DNA of 5,331 bases from Microcystis sp. T1-4 (GCF_000297435.1 NZ_CAIP01000138.1:1-5331); one strand, 5' to 3'. Positions 1 through 5,217 are shown, counted from the first letter of the stretch. A program made the numbers and translations. The notes: generated by a model from the sequence alone, not told the origin.

Positions 1-99
1 TCTCCCCACTTCCCAATTCATAATTCATAATTCCCTCTCCCCACTTCCCAATTCATAATTCATAATTCATAATTTATAATTCATAATTCCCCACTTCCC
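1..99. repeat. Heptanucleotide tandem repeat array
   Basis: The first 91 bases fall into 13 consecutive 7-bp units with no phase slip: TCTCCCC, ACTTCCC, AATTCAT x2, AATTCCC, then TCTCCCC, ACTTCCC, AATTCAT x3, AATTTAT, AATTCAT, AATTCCC. After one extra C, another ACTTCCC follows at 93-99. A 35-bp super-unit (1-35) begins again at 36. This matches the general description of short tandemly repeated repetitive (STRR) heptamers known from cyanobacteria, although I cannot say whether this unit is a named family. The array reaches the left edge and probably continues beyond it. It ends 17 bp before the pyrF start codon. Confidence 0.85.
52..80 (+). promoter_or_regulatory. Candidate pyrF promoter inside the heptad array
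   Basis: A perfect TATAAT lies at 75-80. It arises because one heptad is AATTTAT rather than AATTCAT. Seventeen bases upstream is TTCATA (52-57), a 4/6 match to TTGACA. Transcription would start near 87 and give a leader of about 30 nt before the pyrF ATG at 117. The unmodified heptads give CATAAT (5/6) every 7 bp, so the call rests on one substitution in repetitive AT-rich DNA and could be coincidence. Confidence 0.4.
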
Positions 100-116
100 C
101 ACAGTATCGCCCAAAT

Positions 117-818
117 ATGACCAACTCAGACCGAATTATTGTTCCTCTTGATGTGCCGGATTTAGAATCAGCGATCGCAATGCTCGATCTGTTGCCGGAA
201 GTCAGTTTTTGGAAAGTGGGACTAGAATTATTTGTCAGTAGCGGTGCAGAAATTCTAGGGATTCTGCAAGAAAGACAAAAAAAGAGCTTTCTCGATCTAA
301 AATTTCATGATATTCCCAATACGGTCGCCGGGGCCTGTCGTTCCGCCAGTCGCTATCGAGTGGATTTACTCACCCTCCACGCAACAGCCGGACGGCAAGC
401 AATGACGGCAGCTAAGGCGGCAATCTCTGACCTGCTATCCCCGCCAAAACTTCTCGCTATCACCGTTTTAACCAGCCTTAACGCCAGGGAATTAGCCCTC
501 GACCTCAAAATTCCCCTAGAACTATCGGAATATGCCTTAAATCTGGCATTATTGGCCAAGGAATCGGGAATTGATGGGGCGGTTTGTTCTCCCCAAGAAG
601 TGGCGCAATTACGTCGCGTCTGTGGAAAGGATTTTCTCTTAGTTTGCCCCGGAGTTCGTCCCTCCTGGTCAAGCAAAGGGGATCAAAGTCGGGTGATGAC
701 TCCGGCCCAAGCGATTAAAGCTGGGGCCGATTATCTAGTAATTGGACGACCGATCACCGGTGCGGAGGAGCCAAAGGTAGCATGGGCAAAAATTTGTCAC
801 GAATTAGCCGATATTTAG
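117..818 (+). CDS. pyrF: Orotidine 5'-phosphate decarboxylase
   Basis: This cytoplasmic enzyme converts orotidine 5'-monophosphate to UMP, the last step of de novo pyrimidine synthesis. The 233-residue product has the normal length for the short bacterial (group I) family. Landmarks in order are LDV with D12, K33 in FWKVG, the catalytic signature D60-x-K62-x-x-D65 followed by IPNT, the CPGVRP loop (177-182), and the C-terminal phosphate-binding VIGRPIT (208-214, with R211). The charged network K33/D60/K62/D65 has the same spacing as in characterised bacterial enzymes, so the protein looks active. The ATG at 117 fits the family N-terminus; no good Shine-Dalgarno sequence precedes it. The 3' end is overlapped by the next gene on the same strand, so the two are probably co-transcribed. 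No other pyrimidine gene is visible. Confidence 0.97.
   Translation: MTNSDRIIVPLDVPDLESAIAMLDLLPEVSFWKVGLELFVSSGAEILGILQERQKKSFLDLKFHDIPNTVAGACRSASRYRVDLLTLHATAGRQAMTAAKAAISDLLSPPKLLAITVLTSLNARELALDLKIPLELSEYALNLALLAKESGIDGAVCSPQEVAQLRRVCGKDFLLVCPGVRPSWSSKGDQSRVMTPAQAIKAGADYLVIGRPITGAEEPKVAWAKICHELADI
764..770 (+). promoter_or_regulatory. Ribosome-binding site within pyrF
   Basis: GGAGGAG lies 11 nt before the ATG at 782, in the last codons of pyrF, where it also encodes part of the GAEE stretch. It is the strongest Shine-Dalgarno match near any start in the window and supports ATG 782 as a real overlapping start. Confidence 0.55.
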
Positions 819-1318
819 GGGTATTACTGGTTATTTTCGGGATTAACTCGCCAGCTGTTAGTCGTCCTCTTTCTAGCTGTCCGGAGGATTTAAATCTTTT
901 AGTCGATCGCCTCTTGTCAGATTTACCCGGTTATGCTAATCGAGTTATTAGCCGCGCCCAAATCGATCAAGAATTATCTACACCGGTTTTTGTGATTATT
1001 GCCGGTCGTCCCGAATTTGCACCCCTACCTTTAACTGCCGGTCAATATTCCGGTCAAATTGCCGATGACACTCAACAGGTTTTTTTTACGACTTTAGAGC
1101 GTCAGTATAGTAAAAATCGCTCTGTCACTCTCCAGAATTATCATTGGTTATTTTTAACTAAAACTGGGGAAGGATGGCGATTAGTCACGGTTTACAGTCA
1201 ATTAGCTTCCCTGGAACCCACTCAAGTCCCCTTACCTCCCCTAGAAACCAGCCAAGGCACCATCGGCCAAGCGGTGCGTCTCTGGCTGCGGGACTGCGAA
1301 GCGGGTACATTGCGCTAA
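782..1318 (+). CDS. Uncharacterized exported protein downstream of pyrF
   Basis: I do not recognise a characterised family in this 178-residue protein. The N-terminus looks like a signal peptide: basic residues K3, R7 and R10, a hydrophobic core at about 12-22 (LGVLLVIFG), then possible cleavage after AVS (25-27). An LSSC sequence ending at C33 resembles a lipobox, but R28 lies between it and the hydrophobic core, so a lipoprotein is less likely. The mature part has only two cysteines, C33 and C172, which could form a disulfide outside the cytoplasm. Its middle (about 95-140) alternates polar and aromatic residues as in a small beta-rich domain. Eight consecutive T bases (1080-1087) encode part of VFF and could be a slippage site. 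The start overlaps pyrF by 37 bp and has a GGAGGAG sequence, suggesting coupled expression. The stop overlaps the convergent prmC stop. I infer a periplasmic or lumenal protein of unknown role. Confidence 0.8.
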   Translation: MGKNLSRISRYLGVLLVIFGINSPAVSRPLSSCPEDLNLLVDRLLSDLPGYANRVISRAQIDQELSTPVFVIIAGRPEFAPLPLTAGQYSGQIADDTQQVFFTTLERQYSKNRSVTLQNYHWLFLTKTGEGWRLVTVYSQLASLEPTQVPLPPLETSQGTIGQAVRLWLRDCEAGTLR

Positions 1319-2199
1319 ATTCGCTCGGCCAAAACAAAGCGATCGAAACCTGCTAGGTCGTTAATAATCTGAATTTGTCGATAATTGCCCTGATTTTCCA
1401 GCATTTGCGCTACTTTTTCCCCTTGACCGGCTCTCATTTCCACTAGCCAAAGGCCTCCCGATCGCAGATAATCGGGAGCAGTGGCCACTAGATAGCGCAG
1501 CGCGGTCAATCCGTCTTCACCTCCATCCAGGGCCAAACGGGGTTCATGTTCCCGCACTTCAATTTGTAAGTCAAGGATTTCTGCACTGGGAATATAGGGA
1601 GGATTGGACAGCATACCGCTAATCTGTCCTTGCCACTTCTCTAGGGGGGTCCACCAAGAACCCTGTTTTAAGATAATTCTGTCGGCAAAACCGGTATTGA
1701 TGATATTTTCTTTGGCGATCGCTAAAGCCGTTTGACTGTAATCAATAGCATATATCTCTGCTTTTGTCAAGATACTGGCTAAACCAATAGCGATCGCACC
1801 GCTACCGGTTCCCAGATCTACCCAGATTCCCCCGTCGTCTCCTCTGACGGTTTCTCCAACAATATCGATTAATAACTCGGTTTCGGGACGAGGAATTAAG
1901 ACCCCCGGGGAGACTTTCAGGGTAAAATTACGCCAGACCACCGATTCGAGCAAATACTGCAAGGGAACCCTTGCTTGCAGGCGTTTTTGCCAGCGTTTAG
2001 TAATTTCCGACCAAGAATAACTCAAGGGGATTTTTTCTCGTTCGCGAAAGGATTGTAAGCGCAGGGAAAGAGTATCTAAATCTGTCACTGCTTGCAGAAA
2101 GATATCCACTTCCTTGGCCAATAGTTGCGATCGCTGTAAATCAGCGATCGCCTGTTGGCGCCATTGACTTAATTCTTGACCGGAAATACTAGCAGTCAC
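1315..2199 (-). CDS. prmC: Peptide chain release factor N5-glutamine methyltransferase
   Basis: PrmC (HemK) uses S-adenosylmethionine to methylate the glutamine of the GGQ motif in release factors RF1 and RF2, which improves translation termination. The 294-residue product has a helical N-terminal release-factor-binding region (about 1-90), the family motif IPRPETE (102-108), the SAM-binding loop DLGTGSG (128-134), an acidic residue ending strand 2 (D153 in AIDYS), and the diagnostic NPPY catalytic motif (199-202) that holds the substrate glutamine. HEPRLALDGGEDGL (218-231) and the C-terminal DLAGFDRFV (281-289) are also typical. Translation starts at GTG (2199-2197), 5 nt after the tic22-like stop, with no clear Shine-Dalgarno sequence, so translational coupling is likely. 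No in-frame ATG lies near the N-terminus. The TAG stop overlaps the stop of the convergent plus-strand gene. Confidence 0.95.
   Translation of the reverse strand: MTASISGQELSQWRQQAIADLQRSQLLAKEVDIFLQAVTDLDTLSLRLQSFREREKIPLSYSWSEITKRWQKRLQARVPLQYLLESVVWRNFTLKVSPGVLIPRPETELLIDIVGETVRGDDGGIWVDLGTGSGAIAIGLASILTKAEIYAIDYSQTALAIAKENIINTGFADRIILKQGSWWTPLEKWQGQISGMLSNPPYIPSAEILDLQIEVREHEPRLALDGGEDGLTALRYLVATAPDYLRSGGLWLVEMRAGQGEKVAQMLENQGNYRQIQIINDLAGFDRFVLAERI
2127..2151. repeat. Pair of HIP1 octamers
   Basis: GCGATCGC occurs at 2127-2134 and again at 2144-2151, 17 bp apart start to start, inside prmC. Further exact copies are at 171-178 (pyrF), 1715-1722 and 1790-1797 (prmC), and 3427-3434 (membrane protein gene). 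HIP1 is a highly over-represented palindrome in many cyanobacterial genomes. All six copies here are within coding sequence, and four of the six are in prmC. Confidence 0.9.
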
Positions 2200-2204
2200 A
2201 AGGC

Positions 2205-3005
2205 TTAACGATTGGGGGCGGGGGGATTACTGGTATTATTATTAGGGCGTGGCTGATTTGCCGGGGGTTGATTGGGAGCATTTTGGTTACTATTTGCGCG
2301 GATAAAATCAATCGTTTCTTGGCTAGGAAAGAGGAGAATTTTAGTTAAAGCTTCATCGTTGCTTTGTTGTAGGGTGGCGATGACACTTTCTAGGGGAATA
2401 ACATCAATTTTCACCGTGGCTGCTTCGGCGGGATTGGCTTTTTTATATTGTTCTGCCATTTGTAAAGCGGCGGCTTTTTCAAAGAAGAAAGGAATAAAAT
2501 CCTGATTATTGCGACTGACCACTAGAAAATTACTCTCTTTTCCCGCTTTCGGCACAAATAAAGGGACACCACCTTGATATTGTTGACCTCTTTCACTGAG
2601 CAGTTTTTTCGCCGATTCTACTTCCGACTCTTTGGGAACAAAATCGATAATTAAACGATTTTGTTCGGTTTGACTGGTTTGCATCTTATAGACTTGTGCC
2701 AAGGAAACAGCCTGAACTTTAACTTTGCTGGCTACTTCAGGATTCTCTTTTTTCAGTCGTTCAAAAAAGTTTTCTGCGTCCTGCCGACTGATAAAAACTC
2801 CCGTGAATTTCTGTTCTTTTTCTCCCACGGCAATTAGGGGAACTCCTTGATCGTCGGCAATAGCGAAGACAGGTACAGACTGCAAGGTTCTGACGATTTG
2901 TTCTTCTGGTAAAGCGAGTGCTTTAGAATAGCTGCCCAGCAGCGAAGTCAACATTGTCGTTCCTACTAAACCAAGGGTTGCCGTCCAACGAATGAGAGAT
3001 TTCAT
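2205..3005 (-). CDS. tic22: Tic22-like periplasmic chaperone family protein
   Basis: The Tic22 family is shared by cyanobacteria and chloroplasts. Cyanobacterial members are soluble proteins outside the plasma membrane, linked to outer-membrane biogenesis and to the thylakoid lumen. From ATG 3005 the product has 266 residues. A clear signal peptide comes first: MKSLIRW, a hydrophobic stretch at about 8-24, and a cleavage site after ALA (29-31). Two similar segments of about 65 residues follow (44-108 and 147-212). Each opens with VP[VL]F and has a central FISRQDAENFF / FFFEKAAALQM helix, then [EK]xNPE/AEA, VK[VI], and a closing PL/SL-x-xV helix, which is the internal duplication typical of Tic22. 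The tail (239-266) is low-complexity Asn/Pro. A longer frame reaches TTG at 3038, but ATG 3005 is preferred because it has GAGG upstream and starts directly with the signal peptide. prmC follows immediately downstream. The family call is strong; the exact function is inferred. Confidence 0.88.
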   Translation of the reverse strand: MKSLIRWTATLGLVGTTMLTSLLGSYSKALALPEEQIVRTLQSVPVFAIADDQGVPLIAVGEKEQKFTGVFISRQDAENFFERLKKENPEVASKVKVQAVSLAQVYKMQTSQTEQNRLIIDFVPKESEVESAKKLLSERGQQYQGGVPLFVPKAGKESNFLVVSRNNQDFIPFFFEKAAALQMAEQYKKANPAEAATVKIDVIPLESVIATLQQSNDEALTKILLFPSQETIDFIRANSNQNAPNQPPANQPRPNNNTSNPPAPNR

Positions 3006-3016
3006 CAAAATAATTA

Positions 3017-3020
3017 CCTC
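3017..3020 (-). promoter_or_regulatory. Ribosome-binding site deciding the tic22-like start
   Basis: On the minus strand GAGG lies 11 nt before ATG 3005-3003. The in-frame TTG at 3038 lies upstream of this site and would add 11 residues (MVNSNNEVIIL) in front of a normal signal peptide, so ATG 3005 is the better start. Confidence 0.5.
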
Positions 3021-3057
3021 GTTATTACTATTAACCAATATTTGCCGTTAATCTGAA

Positions 3058-3063
3058 ACTATA
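3058..3063 (-). promoter_or_regulatory. Candidate -10 box for tic22-prmC
   Basis: Read on the minus strand this is TATAGT, about 52 nt before ATG 3005. The best -35 candidate 18 bp upstream, TGATCG, is weak. The -35 area also overlaps an imperfect palindrome CTCC-N5-GGAG (3079-3091), which could bind a regulator. The call rests on the hexamer alone. Confidence 0.3.
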
Positions 3064-3329
3064 TCGTCTGCTTAACCCCTCCGATCAGGAGTTTTCTGAT
3101 GAATAACCAGCCCCGAAAGTTCCCTTTATTGGCTTGCTTCTGAACCATCATAGCTAAAAAGCTCCATATTTGGTGAGATGTGGTCGCAGCGGCGGCTAGG
3201 AAATAGGGGCAACTTAGGGGCTGATCTGGAGAATAATAGGAATTAATTGGATTTTTTAAGCTATATTTTCCGAAAAAAATCGCTTTATCTACGGTTTAAG
3301 CTTGCTTTTGCCTTCATAAGCACCAACTT

Positions 3330-3388
3330 AAGCTCAAAAGCCATCCTCTTGTCGGAATCAGTTAGTCAACCGGCTACCTTTTGAGCTT
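3330..3388 (+). repeat. 11-bp perfect inverted repeat, possible RNA hairpin
   Basis: AAGCTCAAAAG (3330-3340) pairs perfectly with CTTTTGAGCTT (3378-3388) across a 37-nt loop. As plus-strand RNA, two U-G pairs (3329/3389 and 3328/3390) extend the outer stem, and GUCGG (3351-3355) pairs with CCGGC (3370-3374) inside the loop with one U-G pair. In minus-strand RNA these wobble positions become A-C mismatches, which mildly favours a plus-sense structured RNA. The right arm begins 7 nt past the stop codon of the minus-strand membrane protein gene. No U-run follows on either strand, so it is not a standard intrinsic terminator. Confidence 0.5.
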
Positions 3389-3395
3389 GGCACTG

Positions 3396-3830
3396 CTAAT
3401 GACTTTCCGAGAGATGGTGCGGATGGGCGATCGCTAACCGCAGCCATTGATAGGAAACTAGATTTAAAATCAGTCCAATGATCAATAAAATCGCCATGAG
3501 AGCGATTTGATACCAGGAGATCGGTCTGACCAGAAGATCGGCGATCAGATGGGCTAAATTCAAGACAGAATAGAGAATTGTCAACCAGAAATGGCCTTTT
3601 CTCAAGGAGCGACTTTCGCTAAAATTGACCCCGATAATCGCTAACATGGGCAGCAAAAAAAAGAGCAACATTCCCCAGAAAATCGGATCAAGATTGCTGG
3701 TTTGATGACTCTCGACGAGCGATTGACCATGGAAAAGCGGCATTAACCCCAGTTGGGTGTGAAATAGGGTTCCCAAGAGGAATGTTGTCCAGAGAGCGGC
3801 AATTTTTTCGGGATATTTCGCTGTTTTCAC
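3396..3830 (-). CDS. Uncharacterized four-helix membrane protein, His-rich
   Basis: The 144-residue product is not a family I recognise. It has four hydrophobic segments: about 10-33, 48-70, 80-101 and 106-133. The loop between helices 2 and 3 is basic (SRSLRKGH, 73-80), which puts that loop in the cytoplasm by the positive-inside rule. Histidines are numerous and placed suggestively: H24 and H34 at the end of helix 1, H94 with D98 inside helix 3 (NLAHLIADLL), and a tail AHPHHLSESH with four histidines. Metal or heme binding is possible but unproven. The start is GTG at 3830-3828, backed by GAGG 9 nt upstream (3843-3840); no other start lies near the N-terminus. The gene is divergent from mtnA and shares its 219-bp upstream region. 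Confidence 0.8.
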   Translation of the reverse strand: MKTAKYPEKIAALWTTFLLGTLFHTQLGLMPLFHGQSLVESHQTSNLDPIFWGMLLFFLLPMLAIIGVNFSESRSLRKGHFWLTILYSVLNLAHLIADLLVRPISWYQIALMAILLIIGLILNLVSYQWLRLAIAHPHHLSESH

Positions 3831-3839
3831 GGTAATTAT

Positions 3840-3843
3840 CCTC
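3840..3843 (-). promoter_or_regulatory. Ribosome-binding site supporting a GTG start
   Basis: Minus-strand AAGAGGAT places GAGG 9 nt before GTG 3830-3828. The next in-frame ATG would remove the first 29 residues and most of the first membrane helix, so the GTG start is preferred. Confidence 0.55.
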
Positions 3844-3934
3844 TTAATCGGTTAATATAAAAGGTCGGGCTAGGTGAGAAAGTATTCTTCAATTTTTCCT
3901 AGTCACTTATCTATACATTCTAAAAAAAGTTTCT

Positions 3935-3975
3935 GTATTTAAAATTACTTTTTACAAAAAAACACAAAATAGTTT
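3935..3975 (+). promoter_or_regulatory. Candidate NtcA-activated promoter upstream of mtnA
   Basis: GTATTTAAAATTAC at 3935-3948 is an exact GTA-N8-TAC, the consensus for NtcA, the cyanobacterial CRP-family nitrogen regulator. Twenty-one bases later TAGTTT (3970-3975) fits the TAN3T -10 box, within the 20-24 spacing usual for NtcA-activated promoters. A start near 3983 would put the site centre at about -41.5 and leave a leader of about 67 nt before ATG 4050. The region is very AT-rich, so a chance match is possible. A symmetric site could also act on the divergent membrane protein gene, but no TAN3T at the right spacing is seen in that direction. Confidence 0.4.
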
Positions 3976-3980
3976 TTACT

Positions 3981-3990
3981 GCTGATCAGC
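3981..3990. repeat. 10-bp perfect palindrome GCTGATCAGC
   Basis: A perfect palindrome sits 20 bp upstream of the TATAGT at 4010, in the place of a -35 region, and at the predicted start of the NtcA-type promoter. It could be an operator, but a single 10-bp palindrome is weak evidence. Confidence 0.25.
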
Positions 3991-4006
3991 CGTGGAGAAA
4001 GGCCGC

Positions 4007-4015
4007 TGCTATAGT
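4007..4015 (+). promoter_or_regulatory. Candidate extended -10 promoter of mtnA
   Basis: TGCTATAGT combines an extended TGn element with the hexamer TATAGT (4010-4015). Initiation near 4022 would leave about 28 nt before ATG 4050. No good -35 is present, as is usual for extended -10 promoters. The in-frame GTG at 4014 would lie within this box, so if the promoter is real the protein starts at ATG 4050. Confidence 0.35.
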
Positions 4016-4049
4016 GGTAAATTTAGCTAATTCTCAATCTAAAAATGTT

Positions 4050-5111
4050 ATGACCACAACCACTTGCGAGAGTAACTCGATCTATCCCGTGCGTTGGCAA
4101 GATAATAAAGTCTGGCTGATCGATCAAACCCGTTTACCCATGGAGTATGGGGAAGTTGAGATCACCAGCAGTGAAGCCATGGCCCGGGCGATCGAAACGA
4201 TGATTGTCCGCGGCGCCCCGGCCATCGGGGTGGCGGCTGCCTATGGTATGGTTTTAGGAGCGCAGGAAATTAAAACCGACCAGAAAGAGCAATTTCTGGC
4301 TGATTTAACTAGAATAGCCGATCGATTAGCTCAAACCCGGCCCACGGCGGTGAATTTATTCTGGGCGATCGAGCGAATGTTAAAAGTGGCCAGGGAAAGT
4401 GGCCCAGAAGTGGCAGTAATTACCAAAAATCTCCTGGAAACTGCCCACAATATCCAAAAAGAAGACGTGGAAACCTGTCGGGCGATCGGTCGCCATGGTT
4501 TATTGGCGCTGCCGGAGCAACCGGAAAAACTGACAATTTTAACCCACTGTAACACTGGTTCCCTGGCCACGGCCAGTTATGGTACTGCTTTAGGGGTAAT
4601 TCGTTCCGCTTGGACAGCAGGAAGATTAATACAAGTGTATGCAGACGAAACCCGGCCACGGCTGCAAGGGGCAAAATTAACCGCCTGGGAATGTCTGCGG
4701 GAGGGAATCCCCGTCACCGTGATCACCGATAGCATGGCGGCCCACTGTATGCAGCAAAAACTGATCGATGCGGTGATTGTTGGGGCCGATCGCATTGCGG
4801 CCAATGGGGACACGGCTAACAAAATCGGCACCTATTCCCTTGCGGTGCTGGCAAAAGCTCATCATCTGCCTTTTTATGTGGCTGCCCCCCTATCGACGGT
4901 GGATTTTTCCCTTAAGGATGGTACGGGGATACCGATCGAACAGCGCGATAGTGCCGAAATTTATCAGGTGGGAACCACTACCCTTTGCCCTAGAGATGTT
5001 AACTTTTATAACCCCGCTTTCGATGTTACTCCCGCCGCTTTAATTACCGCTATCATCACGGAAAAAGGAGCGGTAACACCGGCTGAATTAATTTTTTTAC
5101 AGGATTCCTAG
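4050..5111 (+). CDS. mtnA: S-methyl-5-thioribose-1-phosphate isomerase
   Basis: MtnA converts 5-methylthioribose 1-phosphate to 5-methylthioribulose 1-phosphate in the methionine salvage pathway, which recycles methylthioadenosine left by polyamine synthesis. From ATG 4050 the product has 353 residues, the usual family length. It resembles the eIF2B-alpha fold: a substrate-binding RGAPAIG (54-60), the catalytic cysteine C167 in THCNTGSLAT, YADETRPRLQG (197-207), TDSMAA (226-231), and the general-acid aspartate D247 in GADRIAANGD followed by NKIGTY. Both catalytic residues are shifted by the same seven positions from those of the Bacillus enzyme, so the protein looks intact. A GTG at 4014 would add 12 residues but overlaps a possible -10 box; neither start has a strong Shine-Dalgarno sequence. 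No other salvage gene adjoins it. Confidence 0.95.
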   Translation: MTTTTCESNSIYPVRWQDNKVWLIDQTRLPMEYGEVEITSSEAMARAIETMIVRGAPAIGVAAAYGMVLGAQEIKTDQKEQFLADLTRIADRLAQTRPTAVNLFWAIERMLKVARESGPEVAVITKNLLETAHNIQKEDVETCRAIGRHGLLALPEQPEKLTILTHCNTGSLATASYGTALGVIRSAWTAGRLIQVYADETRPRLQGAKLTAWECLREGIPVTVITDSMAAHCMQQKLIDAVIVGADRIAANGDTANKIGTYSLAVLAKAHHLPFYVAAPLSTVDFSLKDGTGIPIEQRDSAEIYQVGTTTLCPRDVNFYNPAFDVTPAALITAIITEKGAVTPAELIFLQDS

Positions 5112-5152
5112 AGGGTAAGCTTTTTCGACAAGATACTCACTAAAATTAGAAC

Positions 5153-5217
5153 GTAGGTTGGGTTGAAGCATGAAACCCAACGCCGGCATGGGTTACGCTA
5201 CCGCTAACCCATCCTAC
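5153..5217. repeat. 65-bp palindromic intergenic repeat (GTAGGTTGGGTT type)
   Basis: The ends GTAGGTTGGGTT (5153-5164) and AACCCATCCTAC (5206-5217) are inverted repeats matching at 11 of 12 positions. Inside are two perfect 8-bp hairpins, GTTGGGTT/AACCCAAC (5157-5164 with 5174-5181) and ATGGGTTA/TAACCCAT (5188-5195 with 5205-5212), separated by the palindrome GCCGGC (5182-5187). Elements of this GTAGGTTGGGTT...CCTAC type are, to my knowledge, dispersed in cyanobacterial and other bacterial genomes and resemble REP or short non-autonomous mobile elements. The position 42 bp after the mtnA stop fits such an element and could also help end transcription, though no U-run follows. Confidence 0.75.

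Larger units (their letters stand above)
3039..3395. other. 357-bp gene-free spacer between membrane protein gene and tic22
   Basis: I found no recognised protein or structural RNA here. Contents: the likely tic22 promoter near 3058-3090; a 14-codon plus-strand frame (3099-3143) with AGGAG 7 nt upstream; a weak AT-only inverted repeat (GATTTTTT at 3250-3257, AAAAAATC at 3274-3281); and a strong 11-bp inverted repeat (3330-3388). Both flanking genes are on the minus strand, so the spacer is the 3' region of one and the 5' region of the other. Its length is large for two co-directional genes, which leaves room for a small RNA. Confidence 0.6.

Noticed and set aside
353..676. Minus-strand open frame of 107 codons inside pyrF
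   Set aside because: It lies entirely antisense to a clearly real gene and its translation has no recognisable domain.
2214..2225. G-quadruplex at GGGGGCGGGGGG next to the tic22 stop
   Set aside because: Only two adjacent G-runs, on the non-coding strand; they are explained by Pro codons in the Asn/Pro-rich tail of the Tic22-like protein.
3006..3038. N-terminal extension of the Tic22-like protein to TTG 3038
   Set aside because: TTG is a poor start, and the extension would precede a complete signal peptide. ATG 3005 has GAGG upstream.
3250..3281. GATTTTTT/AAAAAATC inverted repeat as a terminator
   Set aside because: The stem is almost all A-T with a 16-nt loop and no GC-rich part, so it would be unstable; AT-rich spacers give this by chance.
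3285..3344. 19-codon minus-strand frame starting at ATG 3344 (MAFELKLVL...)
   Set aside because: The GAGG directly abuts the ATG, leaving no usable spacing; the frame is very short and lies mostly over the inverted-repeat arm.
4331..5043. Several open frames of 62-88 codons overlapping mtnA on both strands
   Set aside because: All are within the intact mtnA coding region, are mutually overlapping and show no family motif.
5053..5100. Intrinsic terminator at the end of mtnA (CGGT-AAC-ACCG then a T-run)
   Set aside because: The stem is only 4 bp, lies inside the coding sequence, and the T-run is about 15 nt away from it.
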